Shown here piece after piece: positions 35,089 to 44,613 of a stretch of DNA of 58,559 bases; the first letter of the stretch is position 1; every line of letters starts with the position of its first letter. The position numbers and the translations under genes were made by a program. The notes beneath the pieces were generated by a model. The model was not told the origin of the DNA and searched no databases. It saw only the letters and a list, made by a program, of their open reading frames with translations. Source of the stretch: Taibaiella sp. (lineage in GTDB: Bacteria > Bacteroidota > Bacteroidia > Chitinophagales > Chitinophagaceae); contig JAIOYR010000013.1 of NCBI GenBank assembly GCA_021740995.1, forward strand, positions 1-58,559, read 5' to 3'.

Positions 35089-35784
35089 ATGAGCAGTATT
35101 AATAGCAGTATTAATAAATATGCAGTGATTGTGGCTGGCGGCAAAGGCACACGTATGGGCACTCAGATACCAAAACAATTTTTACCTTTATTAAGTTTAC
35201 CTGTACTATGTCATTCATTACTGGCATTTGCATATGCACTACAAAATATCAAACTCATTCTGGTAGTTCCGGAAAGCCAGCTAAACAGTACCCGCACCAT
35301 ACTAAAATCTTATGTAGGACAGCTGGAAGTGACAACGGTAGCAGGCGGTGAAACCAGATATGAGAGCGTAAAGAATGGCCTAAAAATGATTCAAAACGAC
35401 GGAGTGGTTTTTATTCACGACGCTGTGCGTCCGCTCGTTTCTCAGGAACTGATACAAAGATGTTTCGCACAGGCCCTAACAAAAGGCAGTGCAATTCCCG
35501 TAGTTCCGGTTTCAGATAGTATGCGTCTCATTAATGACGAAGATGACTCAATACCATTGAACAGAGATATTGTACGTATCGTACAAACCCCTCAGACATT
35601 CATGACGAACATCATTTTACCGGCCTTCGAAGCCCCCTACCACCCTACCTTTACCGATGAAGCAACAGTGGTAGAAGCATCAGGCACAAAAGTTCACCTG
35701 ATAAACGGCGATCTGGATAACATAAAAATCACAAACCCTACTGATTTGATCATTGCCGATACATTGCTCAAAGCAAGTGTATGA
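35089..35784 (+). CDS. ispD: 2-C-methyl-D-erythritol 4-phosphate cytidylyltransferase
   Basis: 231 residues. CTP-binding GGKGTRMG at 17-24, PKQF at 28-31 and IHDAVRPLV in the middle are the IspD motifs. It makes CDP-methylerythritol in the MEP pathway and so feeds IPP to the carotenoid genes at 10-15 kb. The stop overlaps the next ATG by 4 bp (35781-35784), so it is coupled to the exported protein behind it. Confidence 0.96.
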   Translation: MSSINSSINKYAVIVAGGKGTRMGTQIPKQFLPLLSLPVLCHSLLAFAYALQNIKLILVVPESQLNSTRTILKSYVGQLEVTTVAGGETRYESVKNGLKMIQNDGVVFIHDAVRPLVSQELIQRCFAQALTKGSAIPVVPVSDSMRLINDEDDSIPLNRDIVRIVQTPQTFMTNIILPAFEAPYHPTFTDEATVVEASGTKVHLINGDLDNIKITNPTDLIIADTLLKASV

Positions 35785-36719
35785 TAAATTGGAAAAAACA
35801 CCCGCTCACAGCAGTGCTACTGCTTTTTTTGGGGGCATATTCTGCTAATGCGCAAGGAACGGATTCAGCCAGTATTTTCCGCCAGCCCGTGCAACTCGAT
35901 ACCTTTACTATAAAAAGCGGCTTCGATGTAAGTGCTTTTATTCGCAGAATAAAAAATGACACTACCTTTTACAAGGCTTTCAGAAGCATGCGTCTGGTGC
36001 CAAACACTGCAAAAAGCAATATCGAAATTTACGGGCAAAAAAGCAACGCTGTAATTGCATCACAAAAAAGTATAAGCAAACAAATAATCAATAACAACTG
36101 CCGAAAAACTGAGTTTCTGGAACAATCAACAAAAGGCCTGTATTATAAAAAGAACGGTGAGTTCAACTATTATACTTCAGCGCTTTTCGATAATCTCTTT
36201 TTTGCCCGTGACACTATATGTAATGAAAACGACATTGTAGCCGGCAACATGGATAAAAGCGGTAACAGCCGCATGGACAAAAGCAAATACCAGCTCAAAC
36301 AGCTCTTGTTCAATCCCGGATCAAAGGTGACAGGTGTGCCTTTTATGGAAGACAGATCGGCAATCTTTGACCCGGGAGAGGCAGAAAAGTATGAATTCAG
36401 GATTTCGATGGAGCAATATCAGGGGCAGCCTTGTTATGTGTTTCGTATAAAGCCTAAAAAAGAGTACCTGCGCAAGGTAGTATACAATGAACTGAATACC
36501 TGGTTCAGGAAAAGCGACTATTGTATACTGGCACGCGACTATTCCCTTTCCTACCACACACTGGTCTATGACTTCGATGTTGTAATGAACGTAAGAACTA
36601 CTCAAATAGGCAAAAAACTTTACCCCTCCTATATTAGCTATAACGGCAACTGGCATATATTCTCCAAAAAAAGAGAAAAGGTAAAATTCGATGTTACCAT
36701 TACTTATGATAGCCAATAG
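35781..36719 (+). CDS. Exported protein of unknown function
   Basis: 312 residues with a signal peptide (cleavage after ANA at 24). The mature part reads FDVSAFIRRIKNDTTFYKAFRSMRL, a stretch rich in Lys/Asn, then CENDIV-like segments and beta-rich end (YHTLVYDFDVVMNVRTTQI). I recognise it as a Bacteroidota-type periplasmic protein similar in style to outer-membrane-lipoprotein-sorting-like folds (YQGQPCYVFRIKPK), but cannot name it. Overlaps ispD by 4 bp. Confidence 0.8.
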   Translation: MINWKKHPLTAVLLLFLGAYSANAQGTDSASIFRQPVQLDTFTIKSGFDVSAFIRRIKNDTTFYKAFRSMRLVPNTAKSNIEIYGQKSNAVIASQKSISKQIINNNCRKTEFLEQSTKGLYYKKNGEFNYYTSALFDNLFFARDTICNENDIVAGNMDKSGNSRMDKSKYQLKQLLFNPGSKVTGVPFMEDRSAIFDPGEAEKYEFRISMEQYQGQPCYVFRIKPKKEYLRKVVYNELNTWFRKSDYCILARDYSLSYHTLVYDFDVVMNVRTTQIGKKLYPSYISYNGNWHIFSKKREKVKFDVTITYDSQ

Positions 36720-36843
36720 AGATATATACCTTTCCTACCCTTTCCCAACAGAAAAGGAAAGAAACGCTATAATGTTAAAATACCTGCCGCTGTGTAAAAG
36801 ATACTATTTATCTTCTTATTTTTACAAGGAAATACGGTTATAA

Positions 36844-37608
36844 ATGAGCAATTTAAATCAACACGAGTTTTCAAATTACACAGTTCTGGAAAGTAAACAG
36901 ACTGTAGTGACAGGTGCTATTTCTAAAAAATTCATGGCTGGTGTTTTTACCTGGATGTTCTTTGCACTTGGTATATCTACTTTATTTGCAGCGATATTTT
37001 CCATGAACACTGAACTGCTCCAGCACCTGATCAGGGTTACTGACAAAGGCGCAGGACTTAGCATGCTGGGATGGGCGGTAATGCTTGCCCCTATTGGGTT
37101 TGTGCTACTTATGTCGTTCGGATTTCAGCGCCTGTCAGCGTCGGCGCTTACCATGCTGTTTCTTGCTTACGCAGCTATCAACGGTATCAGTTTTAGCTTT
37201 ATTTTACTTGCCTACACTGCCAGTTCTGTCATTGGCTGCTTTGCATCGGCCTCTGTAATGTTTGGCGTCATGGCACTTATGGGATACACTACCGAAAAAG
37301 ACCTTACCTCATTTGGGTCTATGCTCACTATGGGTCTGGTAGGTATGCTTGTGGCTATGATGGTCAACTGGTTTTTGCATAGCCAGATGCTGGATTACAT
37401 TATCAGTCTGGTAGGCGTTGCGGTATTCACCGGCCTAACAGCATATGATGTACAAAAACTAAAGAGAGTAGGTGCTGGTCTTGAATACGAGGGCACTTCT
37501 GCCAACGATACTAAGAAGCTCATGCTTATGGGCGGGCTAACACTTTACCTCGATTTTATCAACCTGTTCCTTATGCTTCTTCGCCTGTTTGGTGGCAAAA
37601 GAGACTAA
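36844..37608 (+). CDS. Bax inhibitor-1/YccA family membrane protein
   Basis: 254 residues with seven membrane segments and the BI-1 marks FMAGVFTWMFFALGIS, MLFLAYAAINGISFSFIL and FTGLTAYDVQKLKR near the C-terminus, where the two Asp form the pH-sensing pair of BsYetJ (inferred). Likely a calcium-leak type protein. Monocistronic, terminated at 37656-37696. Confidence 0.94.
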   Translation: MSNLNQHEFSNYTVLESKQTVVTGAISKKFMAGVFTWMFFALGISTLFAAIFSMNTELLQHLIRVTDKGAGLSMLGWAVMLAPIGFVLLMSFGFQRLSASALTMLFLAYAAINGISFSFILLAYTASSVIGCFASASVMFGVMALMGYTTEKDLTSFGSMLTMGLVGMLVAMMVNWFLHSQMLDYIISLVGVAVFTGLTAYDVQKLKRVGAGLEYEGTSANDTKKLMLMGGLTLYLDFINLFLMLLRLFGGKRD

Positions 37609-37655
37609 TAATTTCAGGGGTTTTACCTATTCCATTTCTTGCATTTTTGCCTATA

Positions 37656-37696
37656 TAGACCTATCACATTGACAGCATGTCAAAGTGATAGGTCTA
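37656..37696 (+). terminator. Terminator of the BI-1 gene
   Basis: TAGACCTATCAC-A-TTGAC pairs with GTCAA-A-GTGATAGGTCTA around an AGCAT loop, with one A-A mismatch, then ACTTTTT. The following 37697-37950 has no gene; CCAACTA/TAGTTGG at 37839-37861 is a minor hairpin. Confidence 0.8.
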
Positions 37697-37952
37697 ACTT
37701 TTTATCACCACACCGTGACTGACTATACCGCAATGGCAGCAGATTATCAGGCTAAATTCAGAGAGCGCACCTGAAGATAACACAATGAACTATTACCTCG
37801 TTGGATTCAGCCTTTTTTCGCAATTCCCTCCCCTTTTCTCCAACTAACCTGACTCTAGTTGGCAGAATCGATTTAACAGGCATGGATAGGCCCATTTTAG
37901 TGGCCGGGCGTTATGCAATTCTACTAAGACAACTACATTTACCTTAATGACA

Positions 37953-37975
37953 AAAGCCGCAATAAATGCGGCTTT
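37953..37975 (-). terminator. Terminator of the TPR gene
   Basis: AAAGCCGCA (37953-37961) with TGCGGCTTT (37967-37975), nine pairs and a five-base loop, 26 bp after the stop. Confidence 0.85.
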
Positions 37976-38001
37976 CATCATTTCTATCGGGAGAATTATT
38001 T

Positions 38002-39273
38002 TTACTTAAGCAGATCCAAACGCCTTTTCATATCTGCCGCTTTATCCAGCTTGCTTTGCAGCACATAAATCCTGTTAAGGGCAGTTAGCGTTGATTTGTA
38101 AGTCTTGAGGTCTTCGCCCTTCAGTGTACTTTCTGTAGGATTCAAAATTGAGTAAGACTTTTCGAAGTAAGGTGTTGCCTTTGCAAACAGACCATCGCGC
38201 TTGGCTTTCAGGCTTTCGTATTTCTCCTGGTCAGCTTTAGACGAGCCTGTGATTGCATTAATCTGGTCGTTGTAGTCTGTAGCCTGGTTGAAGTATAACG
38301 CACCAAAGTTGTAATTGAACCCTGAATTTTCCGGAGCTATTTTGATTGCTCGCACAAATGCCTCTTCTGACTTTGTAAACAACTCTGCACTATTAGCAGG
38401 CTTCTTACCATCTTTAGGGCTGGCCATACTCAGGTAAGTAGTTGCTATGTTGAACTGAATGTCTGAGTTGTTAGGCTCTTTGGATGCTGCATCTTCCAGC
38501 CTTTTTATCAGCTCGTCCATTTTACCTGCCTTTATGTAGTAGTTAAGCTCATAGTTGCGCAGGGTTACATCATTCGGGAATATCTTGCGGGCTTCCTCAA
38601 TGGTAGCCAGTTCCTGAGCGCTGTTTTTCTGCCTGCTATAAGCGTCTATCAGACATTCGTATACAGATGGTATTCTTCTTATAGGGTTACTTTTTACCTT
38701 TATAAGCAGTGGAATAGCCTCATCCATATTACCCGCATAGTATACACTGTTGGCCATAGTCAGGTAGGCATCTGCAACCACAGTATCCATTTGCTTCATC
38801 ATATTAGGTGGCTGCTTCTCAAAACGCTTGCCTCCGCCCATTTCACCGATTTTGGTTACTGTTTTCATCAGCTCTACCGACTCTGTATATTTCTTTTCGT
38901 TGTAGGCTTTTACTCCTTCATTGTAAGAAAGGAAACCACCCAGAATCAGCATCTGGTCTACGGTGCTTTTTTCATAGTCGGGCTTTGTTTCAGCCAGTTT
39001 TATAGTAGTTTTCAGACCTTCCTTGTACGGGTTGCTGCCTTTATACTTCTCCACATTCTGCAGGGAAAAGTATATCTGAGCTTTGGCAAACATAGCTTTG
39101 GGCTTTTCGCTGGTCTCAGGGTTTGCCATCGCTTTGTCTATTTCTGTTTTCGCCTCATCATAGTTCTGGCTTTTCAGCGCAAGGTTGGCCGAAACTACAA
39201 ATTTATCCTGGGCTATGCCCGGCAACGTCATGCCTACAGCAGCCGCTATCAATATTGCTTTTTTCATTTTCAT
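38002..39273 (-). CDS. Exported TPR protein
   Basis: 423 residues with a signal peptide (cleavage after GIAQ, about 21). At least six TPR-like helix pairs: NLALKSQNYDEAKTEIDKAM, VEKYKGS..., EAIPLLIKVKSNPI, QFNIATTYLSMA, NYNFGALYFNQATDY and ATPYFEKSYSI. Such periplasmic TPR proteins scaffold complexes in Bacteroidota. It stands downstream of gyrA on the same strand, 56 bp apart. Confidence 0.88.
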   Translation of the reverse strand: MKMKKAILIAAAVGMTLPGIAQDKFVVSANLALKSQNYDEAKTEIDKAMANPETSEKPKAMFAKAQIYFSLQNVEKYKGSNPYKEGLKTTIKLAETKPDYEKSTVDQMLILGGFLSYNEGVKAYNEKKYTESVELMKTVTKIGEMGGGKRFEKQPPNMMKQMDTVVADAYLTMANSVYYAGNMDEAIPLLIKVKSNPIRRIPSVYECLIDAYSRQKNSAQELATIEEARKIFPNDVTLRNYELNYYIKAGKMDELIKRLEDAASKEPNNSDIQFNIATTYLSMASPKDGKKPANSAELFTKSEEAFVRAIKIAPENSGFNYNFGALYFNQATDYNDQINAITGSSKADQEKYESLKAKRDGLFAKATPYFEKSYSILNPTESTLKGEDLKTYKSTLTALNRIYVLQSKLDKAADMKRRLDLLK

Positions 39274-39329
39274 ACTTTATTATGGTTGCAAATTGCGTTT
39301 TTTATTTCAAAGTTTAAAAACCTGATTCA

Positions 39330-42029
39330 TTATTCTGCCGGAGTCTCCGGGGTTTCGGCATCGGTAGTAGCTGTATCTGCGCTTGTATCCGTATTTTCAG
39401 CAGTTGCGCTCTCACCGGCTACTTCCTCAGTAGATTCCTCCTCGTCCTCTCCCTGATCTCTGATACTGGCTATAGCAGCTATTTTGTCACCACCATCTAT
39501 GTTTATCAGCTTCACACCCTGCGTAGCCCTGCCTGCCTCACGTATAGAGGACACCTTCATGCGAATGGTTACACCGGACTCGCAGGTAATCATCAGGTCG
39601 TCTTTTTCTTCTACACTCAGCAAGCCTACCAGCGCACCGGTCTTTTCGGTGATGTTGATGGTCTTCACACCCTTGCCGCCACGGTTGGTGATGCGGTATG
39701 CAAGCACATAACTCTTTTCTACACCCTCATCGTCTGTTACCACTACCAGATTGTGTGCTTCTTCTTTAATCTCTGCCTCGGAAGCCTCAGCCAGGAACGG
39801 CGTACGCTTGCCCAGCCCGTTTTCAGACACAACCAGTATTTGTTTGTTGATGTCCTTCTTCGGCAGGCATATCATACCTATTACTTCATCTTCCTCATTT
39901 TCGAGCTCAATACCAAACACGCCAATTGCTCCCCTACCTGTTGGTCTTACCTTATCATCTCTGAAGCATACTGCTCTGCCGCTCTTCACAGCCATCATTA
40001 TATAACTTTCGTCATTCACCGCCAGCGACACATCCAGCAGACGGTCGCCCTCTTCAATAGTTATTGCTATCACACCATTAGCACGCGGACGGCTAAAGTC
40101 CTCCAGTCTTGTCTTCTTGATGATGCCCTTCTTGGTACACAATACTACACTATGCTTGGCAAGGAACTCTTCGTTATCCAGCCTTGGCACATCAATTACT
40201 GTCCTTATTTTGTCTTCCGGGGGTATCTGTATCATGTTCTGTATGGCTCTGCCCTTGCCGTTCTTGTCGGCTTCGGGTATCTCATACACTTTCAGCCAGA
40301 AACAGCGCCCTTTCTCGGTGAAGAACATCAGCGTATTGTGCGTAGATGCTACAAACAGATGCTCTATGTAGTCTTCATTGCGGGTGCGGCCTCCCATTGC
40401 CCCCCTGCCGCCACGGCGCTGGGCACGATAGTCGGCAGCCGATGTGCGCTTGATGTAGCCCAAATGAGAAACTGTGATAACCACATCTTCTTTCTCTATC
40501 AGGTCTTCAATGCTCATTTCATCGGCCATGTAGTGTATCTCGGTTCTGCGGGCATCACCAAATTTCTTCTGCACATCTGCCAACTCATCCTTTATTATCT
40601 GGAAACGGAGCGCCTCATCGCCCAGAATGGCTTCGAGGTGGGCTATCAGCTTCATCAGCTCTGCATGTTCTTCGCGTATTTTCTCGCGCTCCATACCGGT
40701 AAGGCGCTGCAACCTGAGTTCCAGTACTGCCTTTGCCTGTATCTCCGTCATGCCGAACGACGTAATAAGACCGTCTTTCGCTATTTCGGGATTTGCTGAG
40801 TTGCGAATAAGCTTTATTACTTCATCCAGATGATCCAATGCTATCAGGTAACCTTCCAGTATGTGGGCACGCTTCTTAGCTTCCTTCAGCTCGTACTGAG
40901 TGCGACGCACCACTATCTCGTGGCGGAAGGTGATAAACTCTGATATCAGGTCTTTCAGGTTCAGTGTACGTGGACGACCATTTACCAGGGCCACATTGTT
41001 GATACCATAAGAGGTTTGCAACTCACTGTACTTGTACAGCTGGTTGATGATCACCTGTGCCACAGCATCTTTGCGCAGCTCTACCACAATTCGGGTACCA
41101 TCTTTATTAGATTCATTGCCCACATGGGTAATGCCATCAATTATTTTATTGTTTACGAGGTAGCCTATTTTCTCAGCCAGTGCATCACGGTTTACCTGAT
41201 AGGGCACTTCGTTGATAACTATCAGTTCCTTGCCATTCTTTTGTGTTTCCACCGTCACTCTGCCGCGCAGCACCACTCGACCTCTGCCGGTATGAAATGC
41301 CTGCTTGATGCCCTCTATACCGTGTATGATGCCGTTTGTAGGAAAGTCAGGTGCTTTTACAAACTTCATCAGTTCGTCAATCGTTATCTCTCTATTGTCT
41401 ATGTAAGCAAGGCAGCCGTCTATTACCTCCGTAAGGTTGTGCGGCATCATGTTGGTAGCCATACCCACAGCAATACCGGATGAACCATTGACCAACAGTG
41501 ATGGAATACGTGAAGGCAATACGGTAGGCTCCTGCAGCGAATCATCGAAGTTGAGGGAGAAATCTACTGTTTCCTTTTCTATATCTTCCATCATAGCCTC
41601 GCCCAGACGCAGCATACGCGCCTCGGTATAACGCATTGCAGCGGGCTCGTCACCATCGGGGCTACCAAAGTTTCCCTGACCATCCACCATTATGTAGCGC
41701 ATGTTCCACGGCTGCGCCATACGCACCATAGCATCATACACCGACTTGTCGCCGTGCGGGTGATACTTACCCAGCACCTCCCCCACTATACGGGCACATT
41801 TCTTATAAGGTTTGTTGAAAGTATTGCCCAGCTCGTGCATGGCAAAGAGTACACGCCTGTGTACCGGCTTCAGGCCATCGCGCACATCGGGCAGGGCACG
41901 CCCTACTATCACCGACATAGAGTAATCTATGTAGGCGGTTTTCATTTGTTCTTCTATGTTTACAGGTATTATCCTATTTGTTTCTTCGGGCAGTTCTTGT
42001 GGTAAAAGATCCTCGTTGTTTTGATCCAT
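39330..42029 (-). CDS. gyrA: DNA gyrase subunit A
   Basis: 899 residues. The catalytic Tyr134 is in AAMRYTEARM, the GyrA-box QRRGGRG in the C-terminal beta-pinwheel separates it from ParC, and an acidic Ala/Thr/Asp/Glu tail follows. The quinolone-resistance-determining region reads YHPHGDKSVYDAMVRMAQ: Lys95 is at the place of E. coli Ser83, while Asp99 (E. coli Asp87) is conserved. The codon is AAG. Preceded by a -7 box at 42053-42060. Confidence 0.97.
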   Translation of the reverse strand: MDQNNEDLLPQELPEETNRIIPVNIEEQMKTAYIDYSMSVIVGRALPDVRDGLKPVHRRVLFAMHELGNTFNKPYKKCARIVGEVLGKYHPHGDKSVYDAMVRMAQPWNMRYIMVDGQGNFGSPDGDEPAAMRYTEARMLRLGEAMMEDIEKETVDFSLNFDDSLQEPTVLPSRIPSLLVNGSSGIAVGMATNMMPHNLTEVIDGCLAYIDNREITIDELMKFVKAPDFPTNGIIHGIEGIKQAFHTGRGRVVLRGRVTVETQKNGKELIVINEVPYQVNRDALAEKIGYLVNNKIIDGITHVGNESNKDGTRIVVELRKDAVAQVIINQLYKYSELQTSYGINNVALVNGRPRTLNLKDLISEFITFRHEIVVRRTQYELKEAKKRAHILEGYLIALDHLDEVIKLIRNSANPEIAKDGLITSFGMTEIQAKAVLELRLQRLTGMEREKIREEHAELMKLIAHLEAILGDEALRFQIIKDELADVQKKFGDARRTEIHYMADEMSIEDLIEKEDVVITVSHLGYIKRTSAADYRAQRRGGRGAMGGRTRNEDYIEHLFVASTHNTLMFFTEKGRCFWLKVYEIPEADKNGKGRAIQNMIQIPPEDKIRTVIDVPRLDNEEFLAKHSVVLCTKKGIIKKTRLEDFSRPRANGVIAITIEEGDRLLDVSLAVNDESYIMMAVKSGRAVCFRDDKVRPTGRGAIGVFGIELENEEDEVIGMICLPKKDINKQILVVSENGLGKRTPFLAEASEAEIKEEAHNLVVVTDDEGVEKSYVLAYRITNRGGKGVKTINITEKTGALVGLLSVEEKDDLMITCESGVTIRMKVSSIREAGRATQGVKLINIDGGDKIAAIASIRDQGEDEEESTEEVAGESATAENTDTSADTATTDAETPETPAE

Positions 42030-42052
42030 AAAAGGTTTTAAAATAAGAAATG

Positions 42053-42060
42053 CAAATATA
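42053..42060 (-). promoter_or_regulatory. -7 box (TATATTTG) of gyrA
   Basis: TATATTTG on the minus strand, 23 bp before the gyrA ATG. The gap 42061-42256 has no other feature. Confidence 0.55.
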
Positions 42061-42256
42061 ACGTTTTAAGGTGGTAAAAGCTACTGTAAAACTTCGATTA
42101 TTACGTTAAAATAGTAGATGTTAGTTGGGTGTGGAAAGCCCGTTATACGGTACACTCTCCCGTATTTTTTAGGCTACTTCGGGCAAAGACCTATTTGATT
42201 TTTCATAACGGTTTCTGTGGAGTAATTGGTCAGAAATGGCAAACAGAATAAACTTT

Positions 42257-42691
42257 TTATATTTCATTATACATCTTCATAAATGCCACCGGTGTAATTA
42301 CAGGCAATAGTGGGCCAGCGGTTTTATAATCTTTGACATTTGATGTAATAAAGCAGCTTATTCCACTTACCTCAAGCGCAGTATGATACTGAACTGCATC
42401 TTCCAGATCTCTGAATCCAGAAGACAACGCTATCTCAAAAGTAATATTATCAGGACTTATGAGTTTTGTGTAGCTCAATATTGCTTTTGCACTTTCTATT
42501 ATATCCTCCCTGCTCAGTTTATACGAGTGCATCACATACATAATATTCAACAATGATGATGAAGATGTAAAGAGTTCAATAACTCCTTGTTCAGCCAACC
42601 TGAAGATATCTGCTGCATTGCTCCAGTCATTGCCACGATGCATCAGAAAATCAAGATACACATTTGTGTCAGCAAACAATTTATAATGCAT
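42257..42691 (-). CDS. PIN-domain ribonuclease toxin (VapC-like)
   Basis: 144 residues. PIN-domain acidic residues are visible: LFADTNVYLDFL at 5-16 (Asp8), a Glu in the middle, and SSGFRDLEDAVQYHTA with the Asp pair near 93-96, followed by FITSNVKDYK. Toxins of this group cleave tRNA or rRNA. It overlaps the antitoxin by 11 bp, the classical coupling. Confidence 0.92.
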   Translation of the reverse strand: MHYKLFADTNVYLDFLMHRGNDWSNAADIFRLAEQGVIELFTSSSSLLNIMYVMHSYKLSREDIIESAKAILSYTKLISPDNITFEIALSSGFRDLEDAVQYHTALEVSGISCFITSNVKDYKTAGPLLPVITPVAFMKMYNEI

Positions 42692-42926
42692 ACTTCTTTT
42701 TTAGGTAATCAGCCTTTACCTGCTTCCAGTCAAGGTCAGCAGGCATTTTATCTTTCAATATTCCACTAAGCCTATCAGTTGCCGACCCATTGATGCCGCT
42801 TTTTTCCGCAATGGTATTTAGGTACTCTTCCACCATTTTACTTATGCTCTTTCCTGTTATTGACGACAATAATTTCGCCCGGTCTATGGTTTGTTTATCA
42901 ATGCTCAATGTGAGTTTGGTTGTCAT
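42681..42926 (-). CDS. DUF6364/VapB-like antitoxin
   Basis: 81 residues from ATG 42926 (MTTKLTLSIDKQTIDRAKLL). The N-terminal ribbon-helix-helix pattern TKLTLSIDK with GKSISKMVEEYL is the DNA-binding part; the C-terminal KADYLKKKYAL binds the toxin. The longer frame (to 43040) passes the promoter and lacks homology. Located directly upstream of, and overlapping, the PIN toxin. Confidence 0.9.
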   Translation of the reverse strand: MTTKLTLSIDKQTIDRAKLLSSITGKSISKMVEEYLNTIAEKSGINGSATDRLSGILKDKMPADLDWKQVKADYLKKKYAL

Positions 42927-42942
42927 ACACTGTCCTTTCTCC

Positions 42943-42975
42943 CAAAGATACGTATATTTCAGTTTACACGTATAG
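42943..42975 (-). promoter_or_regulatory. vapBC-type promoter with candidate operator repeats
   Basis: The -7 box TATCTTTG (42943-42950, minus strand) lies 17 bp before the antitoxin ATG. Just upstream two TATACGT copies 17 bp apart occur (plus-strand ACGTATA at 42951-42957 and 42968-42974), plausible RHH operator half-sites for autoregulation. Confidence 0.55.
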
Positions 42976-43059
42976 TTTTTATTTGTTTTCCATATTTCAA
43001 TGTTTGCAATGAGGTAATTCAAAAGAACTATATCAAACAAGTATGTTAATCTTAATGAT

Positions 43060-43067
43060 TAGTTTTG
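43060..43067 (+). promoter_or_regulatory. Possible -7 box (TAGTTTTG) of the channel gene
   Basis: TAGTTTTG, 57 bp before the ATG at 43125. No -33 box is evident. Confidence 0.4.
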
Positions 43068-43124
43068 CTGGTACAATAGTGAGCATCTGCTGTTTATTAA
43101 TAATCGTACACCTGCTTTGGTTTT

Positions 43125-44096
43125 ATGACTACTCTTCTCAGATGCTTTCTTGTTTCCGTCTTTTCTCTGGTATTTATTACGTTCTACACGCACGCAAGTG
43201 CACAAGAAAAAGCCCCGGACACGGTTACTACCGGCATCTATATCACCAGCATACACAATATAGACTTTAAGGAAAAAGAATACACTGTATCGCTCTGGCT
43301 GTGGCTCAGGTACAAAAATAGGGATTTCGACTTTCTGCAAAACCTCGAAATCCCACAGGCAAAAACTGTATCCAGATCGTTTTCAACTATAGACAGCACC
43401 GGCAATCAGGTATACTTGCTCATGAAATTGCAATGTGTCATGAAAGACACCTGGAAGATAGAGCACTTTCCCTTTGACCACCAGACACTACGGTTTTCCG
43501 TTGAAAATTCACAATTCGACAAAAGCACCCTTGTTTTTGTATCAGACACTTTTGGCAACCACTTCGACCCTCGTTTCACACTACGTGGATGGCGTATAGA
43601 TACTATGGATATCACCACAGGCATCAGAGCCTATGAAACCGGATTTGGCGAAGCCGGCATCACTACACCGCACACTGAGTACAGTAACTACAAAGTAAAA
43701 ATAAGGATAGACCGCGATGCAATGGGGCTGTTCTGGAAAATGTTTCTGGGTATGTATCTGGCATTCCTTATTGCCTATATGTGCTTCTATATCCATACCG
43801 ACAATATGGATTCGCGCTTTGGGCTCAGCGTAGGCTCACTGTTTGCAGTTGTGGGCAATAAGTACATTGTAGACTCAGCATTGCCGGAATCGACCACCTT
43901 TACCCTGGTAGACACCCTACATGGTATCACCCTGTTTTTCATACTGATGATAATGGTATCGAACGCACACACACTGAAACTGGTAAAAAAAGGTGAGACA
44001 AGACGTGCTGTAAAATTTGATGTGAAATGCGCCGTCTCCTTATTGACTATCTATCTGGTACTCAACTGTTACTTTATCTATCTGGCCAATCAATAA
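43125..44096 (+). CDS. Pentameric ligand-gated ion channel (Cys-loop receptor) homologue
   Basis: 323 residues. Signal peptide 1-27. The extracellular domain opens with TGIYITSIHNIDFKEKEYTV, like GLIC/ELIC, and has the Pro-loop motif WKIEHFPFDHQTLRF at 110-124 without the eukaryotic disulfide Cys pair. Four membrane segments follow: M1 about 199-222, M2 (pore) 231-249 (RFGLSVGSLFAVVGNKYIV), M3 260-281, M4 301-321, with short loops and no intracellular domain. It forms homopentameric channels in the inner membrane. The ligand is unknown. It stands divergent from vapBC. Confidence 0.9.
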   Translation: MTTLLRCFLVSVFSLVFITFYTHASAQEKAPDTVTTGIYITSIHNIDFKEKEYTVSLWLWLRYKNRDFDFLQNLEIPQAKTVSRSFSTIDSTGNQVYLLMKLQCVMKDTWKIEHFPFDHQTLRFSVENSQFDKSTLVFVSDTFGNHFDPRFTLRGWRIDTMDITTGIRAYETGFGEAGITTPHTEYSNYKVKIRIDRDAMGLFWKMFLGMYLAFLIAYMCFYIHTDNMDSRFGLSVGSLFAVVGNKYIVDSALPESTTFTLVDTLHGITLFFILMIMVSNAHTLKLVKKGETRRAVKFDVKCAVSLLTIYLVLNCYFIYLANQ

Positions 44097-44190
44097 GGCG
44101 AAACCCTCAGTCAGGCATAATTAAAGAAAATGCTGCATATGTAGCGCTTTCCCGTTCTTTATAAATCAATGCCGGTAATGCTACTAACGT

Positions 44191-44586
44191 CTATTGCTCA
44201 ATTGCATCTTCAATAATACATTCATTATACGCCCCATCGGCAGCAAATTTTATGCCCCAGTCTGCCATTGCCCGCATCACTGGCGCCAAAGCTTTACCTG
44301 CCTCAGTAAGGCTATATGTTACATGGGGCGGCACCACAGGCTTTACGCTGCGTATCAGCAGTTTGTCTGTTTCCAGCTCCTTCAGCTGCTGTATCAGCAT
44401 CTTTTCAGTTATAGCAGGTATGGCTCTTTTAAGCGCAGCATAACGTAGCGGACCAGCCGTAAGCTGGAACAATATCAACGCCTTCCACCTGCCACCAATA
44501 CGATGCAGCGTAAACGTGACCGGGCATTGATTTACTTCCGCTTTCTTGTTTGCCTGATTGGTAGAACTTGCTTTTGCTACATACAT
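44191..44586 (-). CDS. HxlR-type transcriptional regulator
   Basis: 131 residues with the winged-helix HxlR core: QCPVTFTLHRIGGRWKALIL (Cys21, a candidate redox Cys), LRYAALKRAIPAITEKMLIQ QLKELE and the wing YSLTEAGKAL. It is divergent from an NAD(P)-binding dehydrogenase with overlapping promoters at 44614-44660, the usual arrangement for local repression by HxlR. Confidence 0.94.
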   Translation of the reverse strand: MYVAKASSTNQANKKAEVNQCPVTFTLHRIGGRWKALILFQLTAGPLRYAALKRAIPAITEKMLIQQLKELETDKLLIRSVKPVVPPHVTYSLTEAGKALAPVMRAMADWGIKFAADGAYNECIIEDAIEQ

Positions 44587-44613
44587 ATCGAACTTACTTT
44601 TTGGTTAGTACTT

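Noticed and set aside
39753-40799. 348-codon plus-strand frame across gyrA
   Set aside because: Antisense shadow of gyrA, without domain or promoter.
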